From the NCBI GenBank assembly GCA_023014485.1, contig JAJOZX010009038.1, positions 62,001 through 126,000 of the forward strand: 64,000 nt of DNA, read 5' to 3'. Made by a program: the position numbers and the translations under genes. Every line of letters begins with the position of its first letter. The stretch's first letter is position 1. The stretch comes from Bathynomus jamesi. Its lineage: Eukaryota; Arthropoda; Malacostraca; Isopoda; Cirolanidae. This document shows positions 1 to 10,835 of this stretch, one piece after another. The notes beneath the pieces were generated by a model that did no database searches, was not told the origin of the DNA, and saw only the letters and a program-made list of their open reading frames with translations.

Positions 1-553
1 TATTGCCCCTTTACAAGTCTCTAGTCAGGCCTCACTTAGAATATGCCGTTCAGTTTTGGTGCCCGTATTTGCGTGAGGATATTGATAGGTTGGAAAGTGT
101 TCAGCGACGCGCCACGAAACTACGTAATTCCGTCACTACGCAACACGTCTTATGAAGAGAGGATTAAAGAGTTAGACTTGCATTCACTCAAAACTAGGAG
201 ATTAAGGTGGGGAGCTAGTGAAGTTTTCAAAATCGTTAATAAAATCGATAACGTAAATTTTGACAAATTGTTCATTTTCGATAATAGCAATACTCGTAAT
301 AACAGATTTAAATTACGTGGTAGACATTTCATTACTAACATCGTTAAAACTTTTTTACTTTAAAGTAATTGATAAATGAAACAATCTTCCCGCGTTCGTC
401 GTGAACTCTATCAGCGTTAATATGTTTAAGAACCGCTTAGAGAGGCATTTCAAAAATATTAACGTCGTTTAAACTAATAAAATAATTAGCAACAAGAACT
501 CTTGGGGTGATAGTCTAGGTTTGAGTCTGTTGACGATTAATGCCAGCTTGTGA
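1..553 (+). pseudogene. CR1-like LINE reverse transcriptase, C-terminal end (partial unit)
   Basis: This is the C-terminal tail of a non-LTR retrotransposon reverse transcriptase, cut by the window edge. It carries the [13 protein letters not shown] motif typical of the thumb and C-terminal region of CR1/Jockey-type ORF2, continuing after a frameshift near 130 through a region rich in R/K and N. The same sequence recurs at 3240 and 6500. Frameshifts make it non-functional. Confidence 0.75.
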
Positions 554-1040
554 ATGTAGGCCAAACTAGTGTTAAAAACTTTTTTAAACAAATTAAACTT
601 GGAGTTCACCCGCAACTTCATAAAATAACTTTAGAAAATGGCCTAATTTCGTGGGTGACAATAGACTGGTGACCTTTTAGCATTGTAGAAGATATTGGAT
701 TTAAAATTTTGGTTGAACCATTTCTATCTGCAATGAATATAAACATGAACAGAAAAAATCTTGCTACTTTAACTCTCGATAGAGCAATAGCTGACAAAAA
801 TAAGTTAAAAGTACTTCTTAAAAAAAAATGTTTCACTTAAAAGTAGATTGTTGCAGCCGCTTAGATAGAGGATTTTTAGGTATTCAAGCCCAATATGACT
901 TTGAAAACAAAATTGAAGTGAAAACATTGGCTGTCAAGGAACTTCACTCTTCGCATACAGGTAAAAATTATTTACATTTCACACAAAAAATTATTTTACA
1001 TTTCACACAAATATATATGTATATATATATATATATATAT

Positions 1041-1081
<41 letters not shown>

Positions 1082-1794
1082 CGTACAATATTACAGTATA
1101 TATAAAAGAATGTTACTTTAAATCTAAATCAGTAATAAATAATTAATTTCATAGATGTTTTGAAACAAACCATTCAGTCTGTGTTAACCGAGTACGACTT
1201 GGGATCTGCACAAGTTGTATCTATTGTAACAGACAACGGGTCCGATATGATCAAGTGCTGTCGCCTTTCCATTTGAGTTCACTCAAAAAAATATAGAATT
1301 TGTTTTCAGAAAATTAATTAAAATTTAGAATAAGGGGGCTGAAGAGAGCAATCATACATCGTACTTTGCCCCTTAGCAATGCATGTATAACTATACCTAG
1401 TTACTATTAAATATTAATACAATTAATACACCTACTTTTAAACATTTCGAAAATCGGATTAATTAATATATATGGTTAGGCTACTACCATATAGCCATAT
1501 AATGTTTTACTATGTTTCAGAAAACATGTTAATGTAGCTACGGTAGCAGTCTTATTACCTATCCTATACCAGATTATAATTATTACATTTTTAATAATGG
1601 ACCCGACCCAGACCCGGGTCATATACTGAAAGACCCGACAGGACCTGAAAGTGAACTTTCGGGTCCGACCGGACCGAGACCAGGACCCGAAAGTAAATTA
1701 GAAAAATGACCCGGACCCGGACCCGGACCCGAAAGTAAATTAGAAAAATGACCCAAACCCGGACCCGACCCGAAAGTGATAGACCCGCACAGCC

Positions 1795-1797
<3 letters not shown>
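554..1797 (+). mobile_element. hAT transposon fragment (3' portion) in tandem unit 1
   Basis: Broken reading frames at 612-975 resemble the catalytic core of a BED-type hAT transposase: a PFSIVED-like stretch, then RGFLGIQAQY and TLAVKELHSSHTG, and further on VTDNGSDMIK near 1228-1260, which matches the second hAT aspartate motif. A TA microsatellite (about 1012-1080) interrupts it. The right end is GC-rich, with repeats of GGACCC and a ~41-bp subrepeat, and finishes in GACCCGCACAGCCCTG, which looks like a hAT terminal repeat (reverse complement begins CAGGGCTGTG). The left end is lost at the unit junction. Confidence 0.65.
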
Positions 1798-1851
<54 letters not shown>

Positions 1852-2017
1852 ACGATTGGTTTGGTTAAGTCATAATATTTTCGTTAGTTTTAACGTTTTA
1901 TTTGATGGATTCATTTAAAAAATGTCTCCTAAAGATCCTAGTGTAGTTTACGTTCCCCAACTTTGACCTAGTGTAGCTTGTGTCCCCTTTTGCGTCAGGG
2001 GGCTAAATTACACTTCC
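1798..2017. repeat. TA microsatellite and LINE leader
   Basis: A TA tract (1798-1849) is followed by about 170 bp of unrecognised sequence that runs into the LINE reading frame. The same layout recurs at 5053-5277. Confidence 0.6.
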
Positions 2018-3791
2018 TCCGTCATTGGAAGCGGGAATTATTCCTGAAGAATTCAAATTAGCTAACGTTACGCCCATTTTAAAAAAGGCGACCGTACAGT
2101 AGCTAACAATTATAGGCCTATTAGCTTAACGTCAATTGTCGGTAAACTCTTGGAATCCGTAGTTAGGGATCGTATCGTCTATCACTTAGAAAGTCGTGAT
2201 TTGATTAATAGTAGTCAGCATGGGTTTTCGACGCCATAAATCTTGTTTAACTAATTTTTTAGAGTTTTATAACAAAATAGTGCGCGAATACGATAGGTAT
2301 AGAACGACTGACGTTATTTATTTAGACTTTAAAAAAGCGTTCGATACAGTTCCGCATAGAAAATTAATTGCGAAGTTAAAGCGCACGGTATACGCGGTCA
2401 GGTAACTAACTGGTTAGAGGAATGGCTTCGTGCCAGGAAACAGAGGGTCGTTGTTAATGGTAGGGAATCGAGGTTGCTGGATGGAGGTAGCGGCAGGGCC
2501 AGCGAGAGCTGCCCCGGGTCCCGGGGAAGGATTGTTATATGGACCCCCCTGTTTACTCAGTATTTTATTATGAATGTTTTTTGTATACATAACAAGCAAA
2601 CTGATTATTTTTATATGTCCAAGTCACTATTCAAAACATACAGTATGATAATCTCTATAAAATGTATGGTCATTAATTATATTTCCTCTGTTATTTAATC
2701 AATTTCTTTATTAATATTTTTAAATTTTATCCCCCCCTCTTTCCGGGCCCTCTAGAGGTCTGGGCCCCGGGGATTTAACTCGGCTTCCCTGCTCTCTCGG
2801 CGGCCCTGAGTAGCGGTGTCCCTCAAGGTTCAGTGTTAGGACCATTGCTATTTGTAATTTACATTAACGACATAGGTAGGCTTGACCAGTAATGTGTCAA
2901 AATTCGCGGACGATACTAAAATAGGTGGTAAAGTTCTTAACGTGGACGACAGAAATAGGCTCCAAGACGATGTAAATAGGGTTATGGAATGGACGAATAA
3001 GTGGCAGGTGTAATTTAACGTAGACAAATGTAAAATTTTGCATATAGGTCCTCGTAACAATAATTACACGTACACGATGGACGATAGACAGTTAGAGAGC
3101 ATTGACGAGGAAATAGATTTAGGCGAACGCGTATCTAAGGATTTAAAAGTTAGGAACCAGTGCCTGGAATCTTGCGCAAAAGCTAATAGGATGTTCGGCT
3201 TCATAGCGCGTAATTTCGAATTTAAATCGAAGAATATTATATTGCCCCTTTACAAGTCTCTAGTCAGGCCTCACTTAGAATATGCCGTTCAGTTTTGGTG
3301 CCCGTATTTGCGTGAGGATATTGATAGGTTGGAAAGTGTTCAGCGACGCGCCACGAAACTACGTAATTCCGTCACTACGCAACACGTCTTATGAAGAGAG
3401 GATTAAAGAGTTAGACTTGCATTCACTCAAAACTAGGAGATTAAGGTGGGGAGCTAGTGAAGTTTTCAAAATCGTTAATAAAATCGATAACGTAAATTTT
3501 GACAAATTGTTCATTTTCGATAATAGCAATACTCGTAATAACAGATTTAAATTACGTGGTAGACATTTCATTACTAACATCGTTAAAACTTTTTTACTTT
3601 AAAGTAATTGATAAATGAAACAATCTTCCCGCGTTCGTCGTGAACTCTATCAGCGTTAATATGTTTAAGAACCGCTTAGAGAGGCATTTCAAAAATATTA
3701 ACGTCGTTTAAACTAATAAAATAATTAGCAACAAGAACTCTTGGGTGATAGTCTAGGTTTGAGTCTGTTGACGATTAATGCCAGCTTGTGA
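2018..3791 (+). pseudogene. CR1-like LINE reverse transcriptase, unit 1
   Basis: A 5'-truncated ORF2 whose reading frames show the RT order of a CR1/Jockey-like element: IIPEEFKLANVTPIFKKG, NYRPISLTS, GFRRHKSC, VIYLDFKKAFDTVPH (first catalytic Asp), [20 protein letters not shown] near 2815-2870, FADDTKIGG near 2905 (catalytic dyad), then the [20 protein letters not shown] tail. A 315-bp hAT-type MITE splits the frame between palm motifs. Several single-base frameshifts and stops (for example near 2405 and 3012) remove function. The upstream endonuclease domain is absent. Confidence 0.8.
2494..2808. mobile_element. hAT-type MITE in LINE (copy 1)
   Basis: A 315-bp non-coding insertion begins CAGGGCCAGCGAGAG and ends with the near-complement CTCTCTCGGCGGCCCTG. 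It is flanked by GGTAGCGG (2486-2493) and AGTAGCGG (2809-2816), an 8-bp duplication with one mismatch. CAGGG ends and an 8-bp duplication are hAT hallmarks. No ORF is present, so it would need a transposase supplied in trans. Confidence 0.8.
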
Positions 3792-4243
3792 ATGTAGGCC
3801 AAACTAGTGTTAAAAACTTTTTAAACAAATTAAACTTGGAGTTCACCCGCAACTTCATAAAATAACTTTAGAAAATGGCCTAATTTCGTGGGTGACAATA
3901 GACTGGTGACCTTTTAGCATTGTAGAAGATATTGGATTTAAAATTTTGGTTGAACCATTTCTATCTGCAATGAATATAAACATGAACAGAAAAAATCTTG
4001 CTACTTTAACTCTCGATAGAGCAATAGCTGACAAAAATAAGTTAAAAGTACTTCTTAAAAAAAAATGTTTCACTTAAAAGTAGATTGTTGCAGCCGCTTA
4101 GATAGAGGATTTTTAGGTATTCAAGCCCAATATGACTTTGAAAACAAAATTGAAGTGAAAACATTGGCTGTCAAGGAACTTCACTCTTCGCATACAGGTA
4201 AAAATTATTTACATTTCACACAAAAAATTATTTTACATTTCAC

Positions 4244-4327
<84 letters not shown>

Positions 4328-5049
4328 ATATATATCGTACAATATTACAGTATATATAAAAGAATGTTACTTTAAATCTAAATCAGTAATAAATAATTAA
4401 TTTCATAGATGTTTTGAAACAAACCATTCAGTCTGTGTTAACCGAGTACGACTTGGGATCTGCACAAGTTGTATCTATTGTAACAGACAACGGGTCCGAT
4501 ATGATCAAGTGCTGTCGCCTTTCCATTTGAGTTCACTCAAAAAAATATAGAATTTGTTTTCAGAAAATTAATTAAAATTTAGAATAAGGGGGCTGAAGAG
4601 AGCAATCATACATCGTACTTTGCCCCTTAGCAATGCATGTATAACTATACATAGTTACTATTAAATATTAATACAATTAATACACCTACTTTTAAACATT
4701 TCGAAAATCGGATTAATTAATATATATGGTTAGGCTACTACCATATAGCCATATAATGTTTTACTATGTTTCAGAAAACATGTTAATGTAGCTACGGTAG
4801 CAGTCTTATTACCTATCCTATACCAGATTATAATTATTACATTTTTAATAATGGACCCGACCCAGACCCGGGTCATATACTGAAAGACCCGACAGGACCT
4901 GAAAGTGAACTTTCGGGTCCGACCCGGACCGAGACCAGGACCCGAAAGTAAATTAGAAAAATGACCCGGACCCGGACCCGGACCCGAAAGTAAATTAGAA
5001 AAATGACCCAAACCCGGACCCGACCCGAAAGTGATAGACCCGCACAGCC

Positions 5050-5052
<3 letters not shown>
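3792..5052 (+). mobile_element. hAT transposon fragment in tandem unit 2
   Basis: This is the second copy of the fragment at 554-1797, with the same broken hAT core motifs (3850-4215 and 4465-4500) and the same GGACCC-rich right end closing in CAGCCCTG at 5052. Its internal TA tract (about 4246-4330) is longer than in unit 1, which accounts for most of the length difference between units. Confidence 0.65.
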
Positions 5053-5112
<60 letters not shown>

Positions 5113-5277
5113 ACGATTGGTTTGGTTAAGTCATAATATTTTCGTTAGTTTTAACGTTTTATTTGATGGATTCATTTAAAAAATGTCTCCTAAAGATCCT
5201 AGTGTAGTTTACGTTCCCCAACTTTGACCTAGTGTAGCTTGTGTCCCCTTTTGCGTCAGGGGGCTAAATTACACTTC

Positions 5278-7052
5278 CTCCGTCATTGGAAGCGGGAATT
5301 ATTCCTGAAGAATTCAAATTAGCTAACGTTACGCCCATTTTAAAAAAGGCGACCGTACAGTAGCTAACAATTATAGGCCTATTAGCTTAACGTCAATTGT
5401 CGGTAAACTCTTGGAATCCGTAGTTAGGGATCGTATCGTCTATCACTTAGAAAGTCGTGATTTGATTAATAGTAGTCAGCATGGGTTTCGACGCCATAAA
5501 TCTTGTTTAACTAATTTTTTAGAGTTTTATAACAAAATAGTGCCCGAATACGATAGGTATAGAACGACTGACGTTATTTATTTAGACTTTAAAAAAGCGT
5601 TCGATACAGTTCCGCATAGAAAATTAATTGCGAAGTTAAAGCGCACGGTATACGCGGTCAGGTAACTAACTGGTTAGAGGAATGGCTTCGTGCCAGGAAA
5701 CAGAGGGTCGTTGTTAATGGTAGGGAATCGAGGTTGCTGGATGGAGGTAGCGGCAGGGCCAGCGAGAGCTGCCCCGGGTCCCGGGGAAGGATTGTTATAT
5801 GGACCCCCCTGTTTACTCAGTATTTTATTATGAATGTTTTTTGTATACATAACAAGCAAACTGATTATTTTTATATGTCCAAGTCACTATTCAAAACATA
5901 CAGTATGATAATCTCTATAAAATGTATGGTCATTAATTATATTTCCTCTGTTATTTAATCAATTTCTTTATTAATATTTTTAAATTTTATCCCCCCCTCT
6001 TTCCGGGCCCTCTAGAGGTCTGGGCCCCGGGGATTTAACTCGGCTTCCCTGCTCTCTCGGCGGCCCTGAGTAGCGGTGTCCCTCAAGGTTCAGTGTTAGG
6101 ACCATTGCTATTTGTAATTTACATTAACGACATAGGTAGGCTTGACCAGTAATGTGTCAAAATTCGCGGACGATACTAAAATAGGTGGTAAAGTTCTTAA
6201 CGTGGACGACAGAAATAGGCTCCAAGACGATGTAAATAGGGTTATGGAATGGACGAATAAGTGGCAGGTGTAATTTAACGTAGACAAATGTAAAATTTTG
6301 CATATAGGTCCTCGTAACAATAATTACACGTACACGATGGACGATAGACAGTTAGAGAGCATTGACGAGGAAATAGATTTAGGCGAACGCGTATCTAAGG
6401 ATTTAAAAGTTAGGAACCAGTGCCTGGAATCTTGCGCAAAAGCTAATAGGATGTTCGGCTTCATAGCGCGTAATTTCGAATTTAAATCGAAGAATATTAT
6501 ATTGCCCCTTTACAAGTCTCTAGTCAGGCCTCACTTAGAATATGCCGTTCAGTTTTGGTGCCCGTATTTGCGTGAGGATATTGATAGGTTGGAAAGTGTT
6601 CAGCGACGCGCCACGAAACTACGTAATTCCGTCACTACGCAACACGTCTTATGAAGAGAGGATTAAAGAGTTAGACTTGCATTCACTCAAAACTAGGAGA
6701 TTAAGGTGGGGAGCTAGTGAAGTTTTCAAAATCGTTAATAAAATCGATAACGTAAATTTTGACAAATTGTTCATTTTCGATAATAGCAATACTCGTAATA
6801 ACAGATTTAAATTACGTGGTAGACATTTCATTACTAACATCGTTAAAACTTTTTTACTTTAAAGTAATTGATAAATGAAACAATCTTCCCGCGTTCGTCG
6901 TGAACTCTATCAGCGTTAATATGTTTAAGAACCGCTTAGAGAGGCATTTCAAAAATATTAACGTCGTTTAAACTAATAAAATAATTAGCAACAAGAACTC
7001 TTGGGGTGATAGTCTAGGTTTGAGTCTGTTGACGATTAATGCCAGCTTGTGA
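5278..7052 (+). pseudogene. CR1-like LINE reverse transcriptase, unit 2 and array end
   Basis: A repeat of the LINE at 2018-3791. The frame at 5411-5665 is slightly more open than in unit 1 because a run of T residues near 5485 is one base shorter, joining the GKLLESVVRDRI segment to the AFDTVPH motif. It then breaks in the same places and carries the same MITE. This copy ends the array: after 7052 the sequence differs from the unit junction and may be the true LINE 3' tail. Confidence 0.8.
5754..6068. mobile_element. hAT-type MITE in LINE (copy 2)
   Basis: Same element and same flanking duplication as 2494-2808. It was duplicated along with the tandem unit rather than inserted independently. 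Confidence 0.8.
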
Positions 7053-7457
7053 CATGCCAGCGTGTGATTTTAAAATTATATTATATAAAAAAGAAATTAG
7101 ACTAACACGAATTTAGACGTAGCTCGTAGCGTAAACTAACGTACTTTTTGTTATACCCTTCATACTTTTTTTTTCTTTTCTTATCCTCTCTTTACTTGCG
7201 TGTCTGTAGTTTGCATGGTATGACAGTGTTTCTTTGAGTTAAGACTGTGTTTACATGGTTTGTAAGCGTTCTTATTTTACTTCTCTTCATCTTTCATCCC
7301 TTTCGTATTCTCTTCGACTATTAACCCCTTATTCTCTTCTTTTAACTCCCTATTCTCTTCTTTTAACGTCCTACTCTCTTCTTTCTCTCGGGATAACCTT
7401 AAAGTGGATCTTAGGGTCTTTGTTAGCCTGAGCTTCTGTATATCTGTAGATCTTTCC
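7053..7457. other. Post-array AT-rich segment with a short purine/pyrimidine repeat
   Basis: Beyond the array the sequence is AT-rich and not recognised. At 7320-7390 a ~24-bp pyrimidine-rich block is repeated about three times. Read on the minus strand it would encode a heptad-like LKEEN repeat, but no supported gene surrounds it, so it is treated as simple repeat DNA. Confidence 0.4.
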
Positions 7458-7595
7458 AAATGTTAATGCCCTTGGCCGCAGAATAGATAAAGAACTAAAA
7501 AGGATTCCACTCGATATGTTCAGAATAACAATGAAGAGTTTCACAGGGAGAATCCACAAATGTATCATAGCGGATGGAGAATTCTTTGAAGATTA
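7458..7595 (+). pseudogene. Tc1/mariner transposase C-terminal scrap
   Basis: A short frame reading NALGRRIDKELKRIPLDMF, then a FTGRIHKCI segment and a final DGEFFED before a stop, resembles the extreme C-terminus of Tc1/mariner transposases (helix followed by R-x-x-x-C-I-x-x-x-G-x-x-F-E). No catalytic residues or terminal repeats were found, so it is a fragment. Confidence 0.45.
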
Positions 7596-7700
7596 AATTA
7601 CAATTTAACACAATATTTATGACTAAAATTCTTATAGACTTTTTGTTTGATTTGTTAACTAAATAGTTGTATGTATAAAATCCTTAGAGGCTTTTCTCCC

Positions 7701-7708
<8 letters not shown>

Positions 7709-7790
<82 letters not shown>
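7709..7790. repeat. CT/GA microsatellite
   Basis: About 80 bp of CT dinucleotides with one interruption, running into TA and CA dinucleotides at 7786-7825. The open frames across it are low-complexity artefacts. Confidence 0.95.
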
Positions 7791-7796
<6 letters not shown>

Positions 7797-7972
7797 CACA
7801 TATATATACATACACATATATACAGGAGTATATACAGGGATGGTCAAAAGTCGCGATCGGGTCGTACAGAATGGTTGATAAAAAAAAAGTTTTAACTTTT
7901 GAAACATCTTATTTAAACCAAAAACAAGAAAAAACTATAAATGAAACTGAAATTAAATAAAAAGATATCTTG

Positions 7973-8320
7973 CTACTTGTACGTCCAATTGTTCTGTATA
8001 GATACCGTCGCGATCAAGGTATACTGTAATTGCATTTGACGCCAAGTGCGCCGTAAAGCTTTTCGAAACATTTCAGGCGTAATGGCTAAGAATATGTGAA
8101 AAATTTCCATTTTTAACTCTTCAACAGAGTGCATACGGATGTGGCTAGGTTTGTTCTTCAAGGAAAACCAGTTATCACAAGCTGCGAGGTTGGGACTTCT
8201 GGAAGGCCAGTTGAGAGAGCATCCTCCCCCAATCCACACTGGACATTGGTTGTTGTTGAGAAATTATGCACGTTAATAGCATAATGGGCTGGTGCACCGT
8301 CTTGTTGTAAAATAACAGTT
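7973..8320 (-). pseudogene. Tc1/mariner transposase C-terminal fragment
   Basis: On the minus strand a frame begins with the second catalytic motif ILQQDGAPAHYA near 8310, then, after a frameshift near 8240, continues with NWPSRSPNLAACDNWFSLKN (third catalytic region, altered from the usual SPDLxPxDF) and a C-terminal helical tail. The N-terminal DNA-binding part and first Asp are missing. Upstream it is replaced by the GC-rich dispersed repeat at 8328-8660. Confidence 0.7.
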
Positions 8321-8327
8321 TACAAGA

Positions 8328-8660
8328 GTAGTATGGCCGCAAAGGTCAGACTGCAGACCAATTGCAATGTTGATCAAATGAGTGCCAGTGCCAACCCCCC
8401 TCCCCCCTGCCAACCTTCCGTGGTGCCTCCCCAAAAAGGGGGCACTTCCTCAGCAAGCTGGGAGAGAAGGTGAGACGGCCTCACTCCCCCAAAGGGGTAT
8501 ACCTAACCTAAGCGAGAGAAAGAGAGAGAGAGAGGAAGAGACCATCCTGCTTCTGCGAGATGCAGAAGCTTAATGAGAGCTCAGGTAGCATCACTTGGCT
8601 TAGAACTCGAAGTCCACCAGTTGGATTAAGCAGCCAGTTGGCTTAGAAGGCATAAATGGC
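8328..8660. repeat. Dispersed GC-rich repeat, copy 1
   Basis: The segment runs from GTATGGCCGCAAAGG through CCCCCTCCCCC-rich sequence, a GGGGTATACCTAACCTAAG block, a GA tract and a stretch containing AGCTCAGGTAGCATCACTTG. It reappears inverted at 55190-55612, and the CCCCTTTGGGGG plus CT-tract architecture also appears at 61590-61770. No convincing ORF. It probably belongs to a non-coding repeat family. Confidence 0.7.
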
Positions 8661-8746
8661 CTGTATATATTAATAACCTTCGAAGGAATTAAAAGCGTAC
8701 ACAAACGCACATACACTCCTCAACTATATGCCCATAGATCCTCTAT

Positions 8747-8814
<68 letters not shown>

Positions 8815-9181
8815 TGCCTGCTTTAATTAAATATTAGTGTTAATAACCATTATAATAATTTTTGTTCTCTGTATTGGTTTTTTTGTCTAATTTCATCTAT
8901 ATACTTCTTTTATATTTAGTAATTTAGCAGCCTAGAGATTATGTTATCAATTGAAAAAATCTTTAGAGGGCTTTAAGGTCTTTAATTTGAGGTGCCGATT
9001 GTGAATTTTTTGCTTGTCTATTTAACTCATTTACCTTGTAATCTCTGTCTATTTTCTGTTCCTCCTTGATAATGTGAATATATCACGAAAGCGCTCGGAC
9101 TTTGTGTTTCCTTTTCCCTGTGGTTGTTTGCTTATTAATAAGATCACGTGTTATTTTGTGATTTTAGTGCATAATATATAT

Positions 9182-9223
<42 letters not shown>
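8661..9223. other. Non-coding AT-rich spacer with microsatellites
   Basis: Contains a CA tract (about 8751-8790) running into TA, and a second TA tract (9176-9223) into which the adjacent DD41D element inserted. No gene recognised in the remainder. Confidence 0.6.
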
Positions 9224-9225
<2 letters not shown>

Positions 9226-9227
<2 letters not shown>

Positions 9228-10589
9228 GTGTGACCACAAAAGTTGTCCCTGTTTTTAATCGCTTATTACTCAGTCATTATTGCAGCTTCACAAATGAAAT
9301 AAAAAGCATTCGAAAGAGAACATTTTAAAGTTTTATTTAATTTTTTCGATATCCTGGATGCGAAATCAGTACTTATAAAAAAATGACAGTTTTATCCACC
9401 ACAATCATGGGTTATTTGTCGGACATGCAACGTGTTTTCATCGCAGAAGAGATGATCAAACATGGCTCGGTAGTTGCAACCCAACGGTCTTTCAGACGAC
9501 AATACGGTCAGCAAAGGACCATAGATCCTAAAACGATTCGCAGGATTTTCGCAAAATGGAAACATCACGGCTCAATCAAGAACATGCATAAAGCTAACTC
9601 TGGGCGCAGCAAAGGTGTGCGAACCGCTGAAAACATTGATTCAGTCGCAAATCAGCTTGAAACGGATAACAAGAAATCTGTGAGACGACTATCAGCTGTG
9701 ACAGGAATCAAACGGGAGAGCATTCGGAAAATAATCACGTTGGATTTGAGAATGAAGTCATTCAAAATTATGTGTTTGCAACAGCTTAGCGGACAAGACT
9801 ACCAGCGTCGTTTGATGTTTTGTGAACGCATTGAAACAATAATTGAACAAAACCAGATAAGATTAAGTGACATAATATTCAGTGATAAATGCCACATCTA
9901 TCTCAATGGGTTCATCAACAGACAGAATTACCGGTGTTGGTCACAAAACAAGCCAAATATACACTTGGAGAAACCTCTGCATTCACCAAAAGTTACTGTC
10001 TGGTGTGGTTTGAGTAGCAGCAAGGTTTATGGTCCTTACCTTTTTGAGGACCCAGAGACAAGGAGACCGCTTTCAGTAACTTCAGAAAGATATGTAGAAA
10101 CGCTGAACACTGTTTTTGAACAAGAAAACTGCAGTAACAAGTGGTTTCAGCAAGACGGAGCAACAGCCCACACAACTAGGCAATCACTGGAATGTTTAAC
10201 AAGATTTTTTGAACAAAGATTCATTTCTCATCGCTCGCAGTTTCCATGGCCCGCAAGATCTCCCGATCTATCACCTATGGACTTTTCTCTGGGGATTTGT
10301 CAAGGACAAAGTATTCAGGCAAGAGCCATCCTCTATCGAAGAATTAAAGCAAGCGGTGGTAGAGAGTGTACAGTCCATTGAATGCAGCGTTTTGGAAAAT
10401 GTAATAAATAACTTCCTTTCCCGTTGTGTGAAATGTAAGAATGTCCAGGGACGTCACTTTGAACACATGTAGAATAAATTAAAACTTTAAAATGTTCTCT
10501 TTCGAATGCTTTTTATTTCATTTGTGAAGCTGCAATAATGACTGAGTAATAAGCGATTAAAAACAGGGACAATTTTTGTGGTCACACGG
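9226..10589 (+). mobile_element. DD41D Tc1/mariner-type transposon with ~115-bp inverted repeats
   Basis: A 1364-bp element flanked by TA on both sides (9224-9225 and 10590-10591). The left end begins CCGTGTGACCACAAAA, and the right end is its inverted copy with only a few mismatches over roughly 115 bp. Such long terminal repeats are unusual for mariner-like elements. The left end abuts a TA microsatellite that supplied the target. One transposase frame occupies the interior. Confidence 0.92.
9383..10472 (+). pseudogene. DD41D transposase with a single frameshift
   Basis: The product would cut and join DNA at TA dinucleotides. The N-terminal half is a helix-turn-helix DNA-binding region (MQRVFIAEEMIKHGS onward). 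Catalytic motifs follow: IIFSDKCHIYLNGF (first Asp; the usual E after FSD is K), WFQQDGATAHTT (second Asp) and WPARSPDLSPMDF (third Asp). I count 41 residues between the second and third Asp. Near 10280-10290 a one-base shift moves the frame from 9383-10381 into 10209-10472, where the expected LWGFVKDKVF and C-terminal tail are found. Otherwise the length is normal for the group (about 360 aa), so this copy is recently dead. Confidence 0.88.
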
Positions 10590-10679
10590 TATATAAATAT
10601 ATATATAAACAGATGCATGTAAAGCTCCAATAGCAAAATATATACGAGCATAACCACCACACAAAAAAAACACCACATC

Positions 10680-10835
10680 ATCACCAATCGTCTAAGTATA
10701 GACTTTTAGGAGCTCATCCCATCAACAGCACATGGTGAGATGAGGGCTACAACCAATCGTCTAAGTATAGACTTTTAGGAACTCATCCCATCAACACCAC
10801 GTAACCGACATGAGGGCTACAACCAAGCGTCTAGA
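10680..10835. repeat. ~66-bp tandem repeat
   Basis: Two good copies and a partial third of a unit beginning CCAATCGTCTAAGTATAGAC and containing TCATCCCATCAACA and GAGGGCTACAA. It is followed by ACC-rich low-complexity sequence and two copies of TAGACCGACAAGGTCTC (10931 and 11020). Confidence 0.75.

Larger units (their letters stand above)
1..7052. repeat. Tandem array of a 3.2-kb composite unit
   Basis: Two complete units (554-3791 and 3792-7052) follow a partial unit (1-553), so position 1 corresponds to 3240 and 6500. Each unit consists of a hAT fragment, a GGACCC-rich tract, a TA microsatellite and a CR1-like LINE 3' half. By eye the units are nearly identical; the main differences are TA-tract length and scattered single bases. 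The third LINE end leaves the repeat after 7052 into different sequence. The array probably extends beyond the left edge of the window. Confidence 0.9.

Noticed and set aside
7659..7907. Open frames across CT/TA tracts, also 4065-4400 and 12476-12802
   Set aside because: Repetitive dipeptide translations of microsatellites with no conserved sequence.
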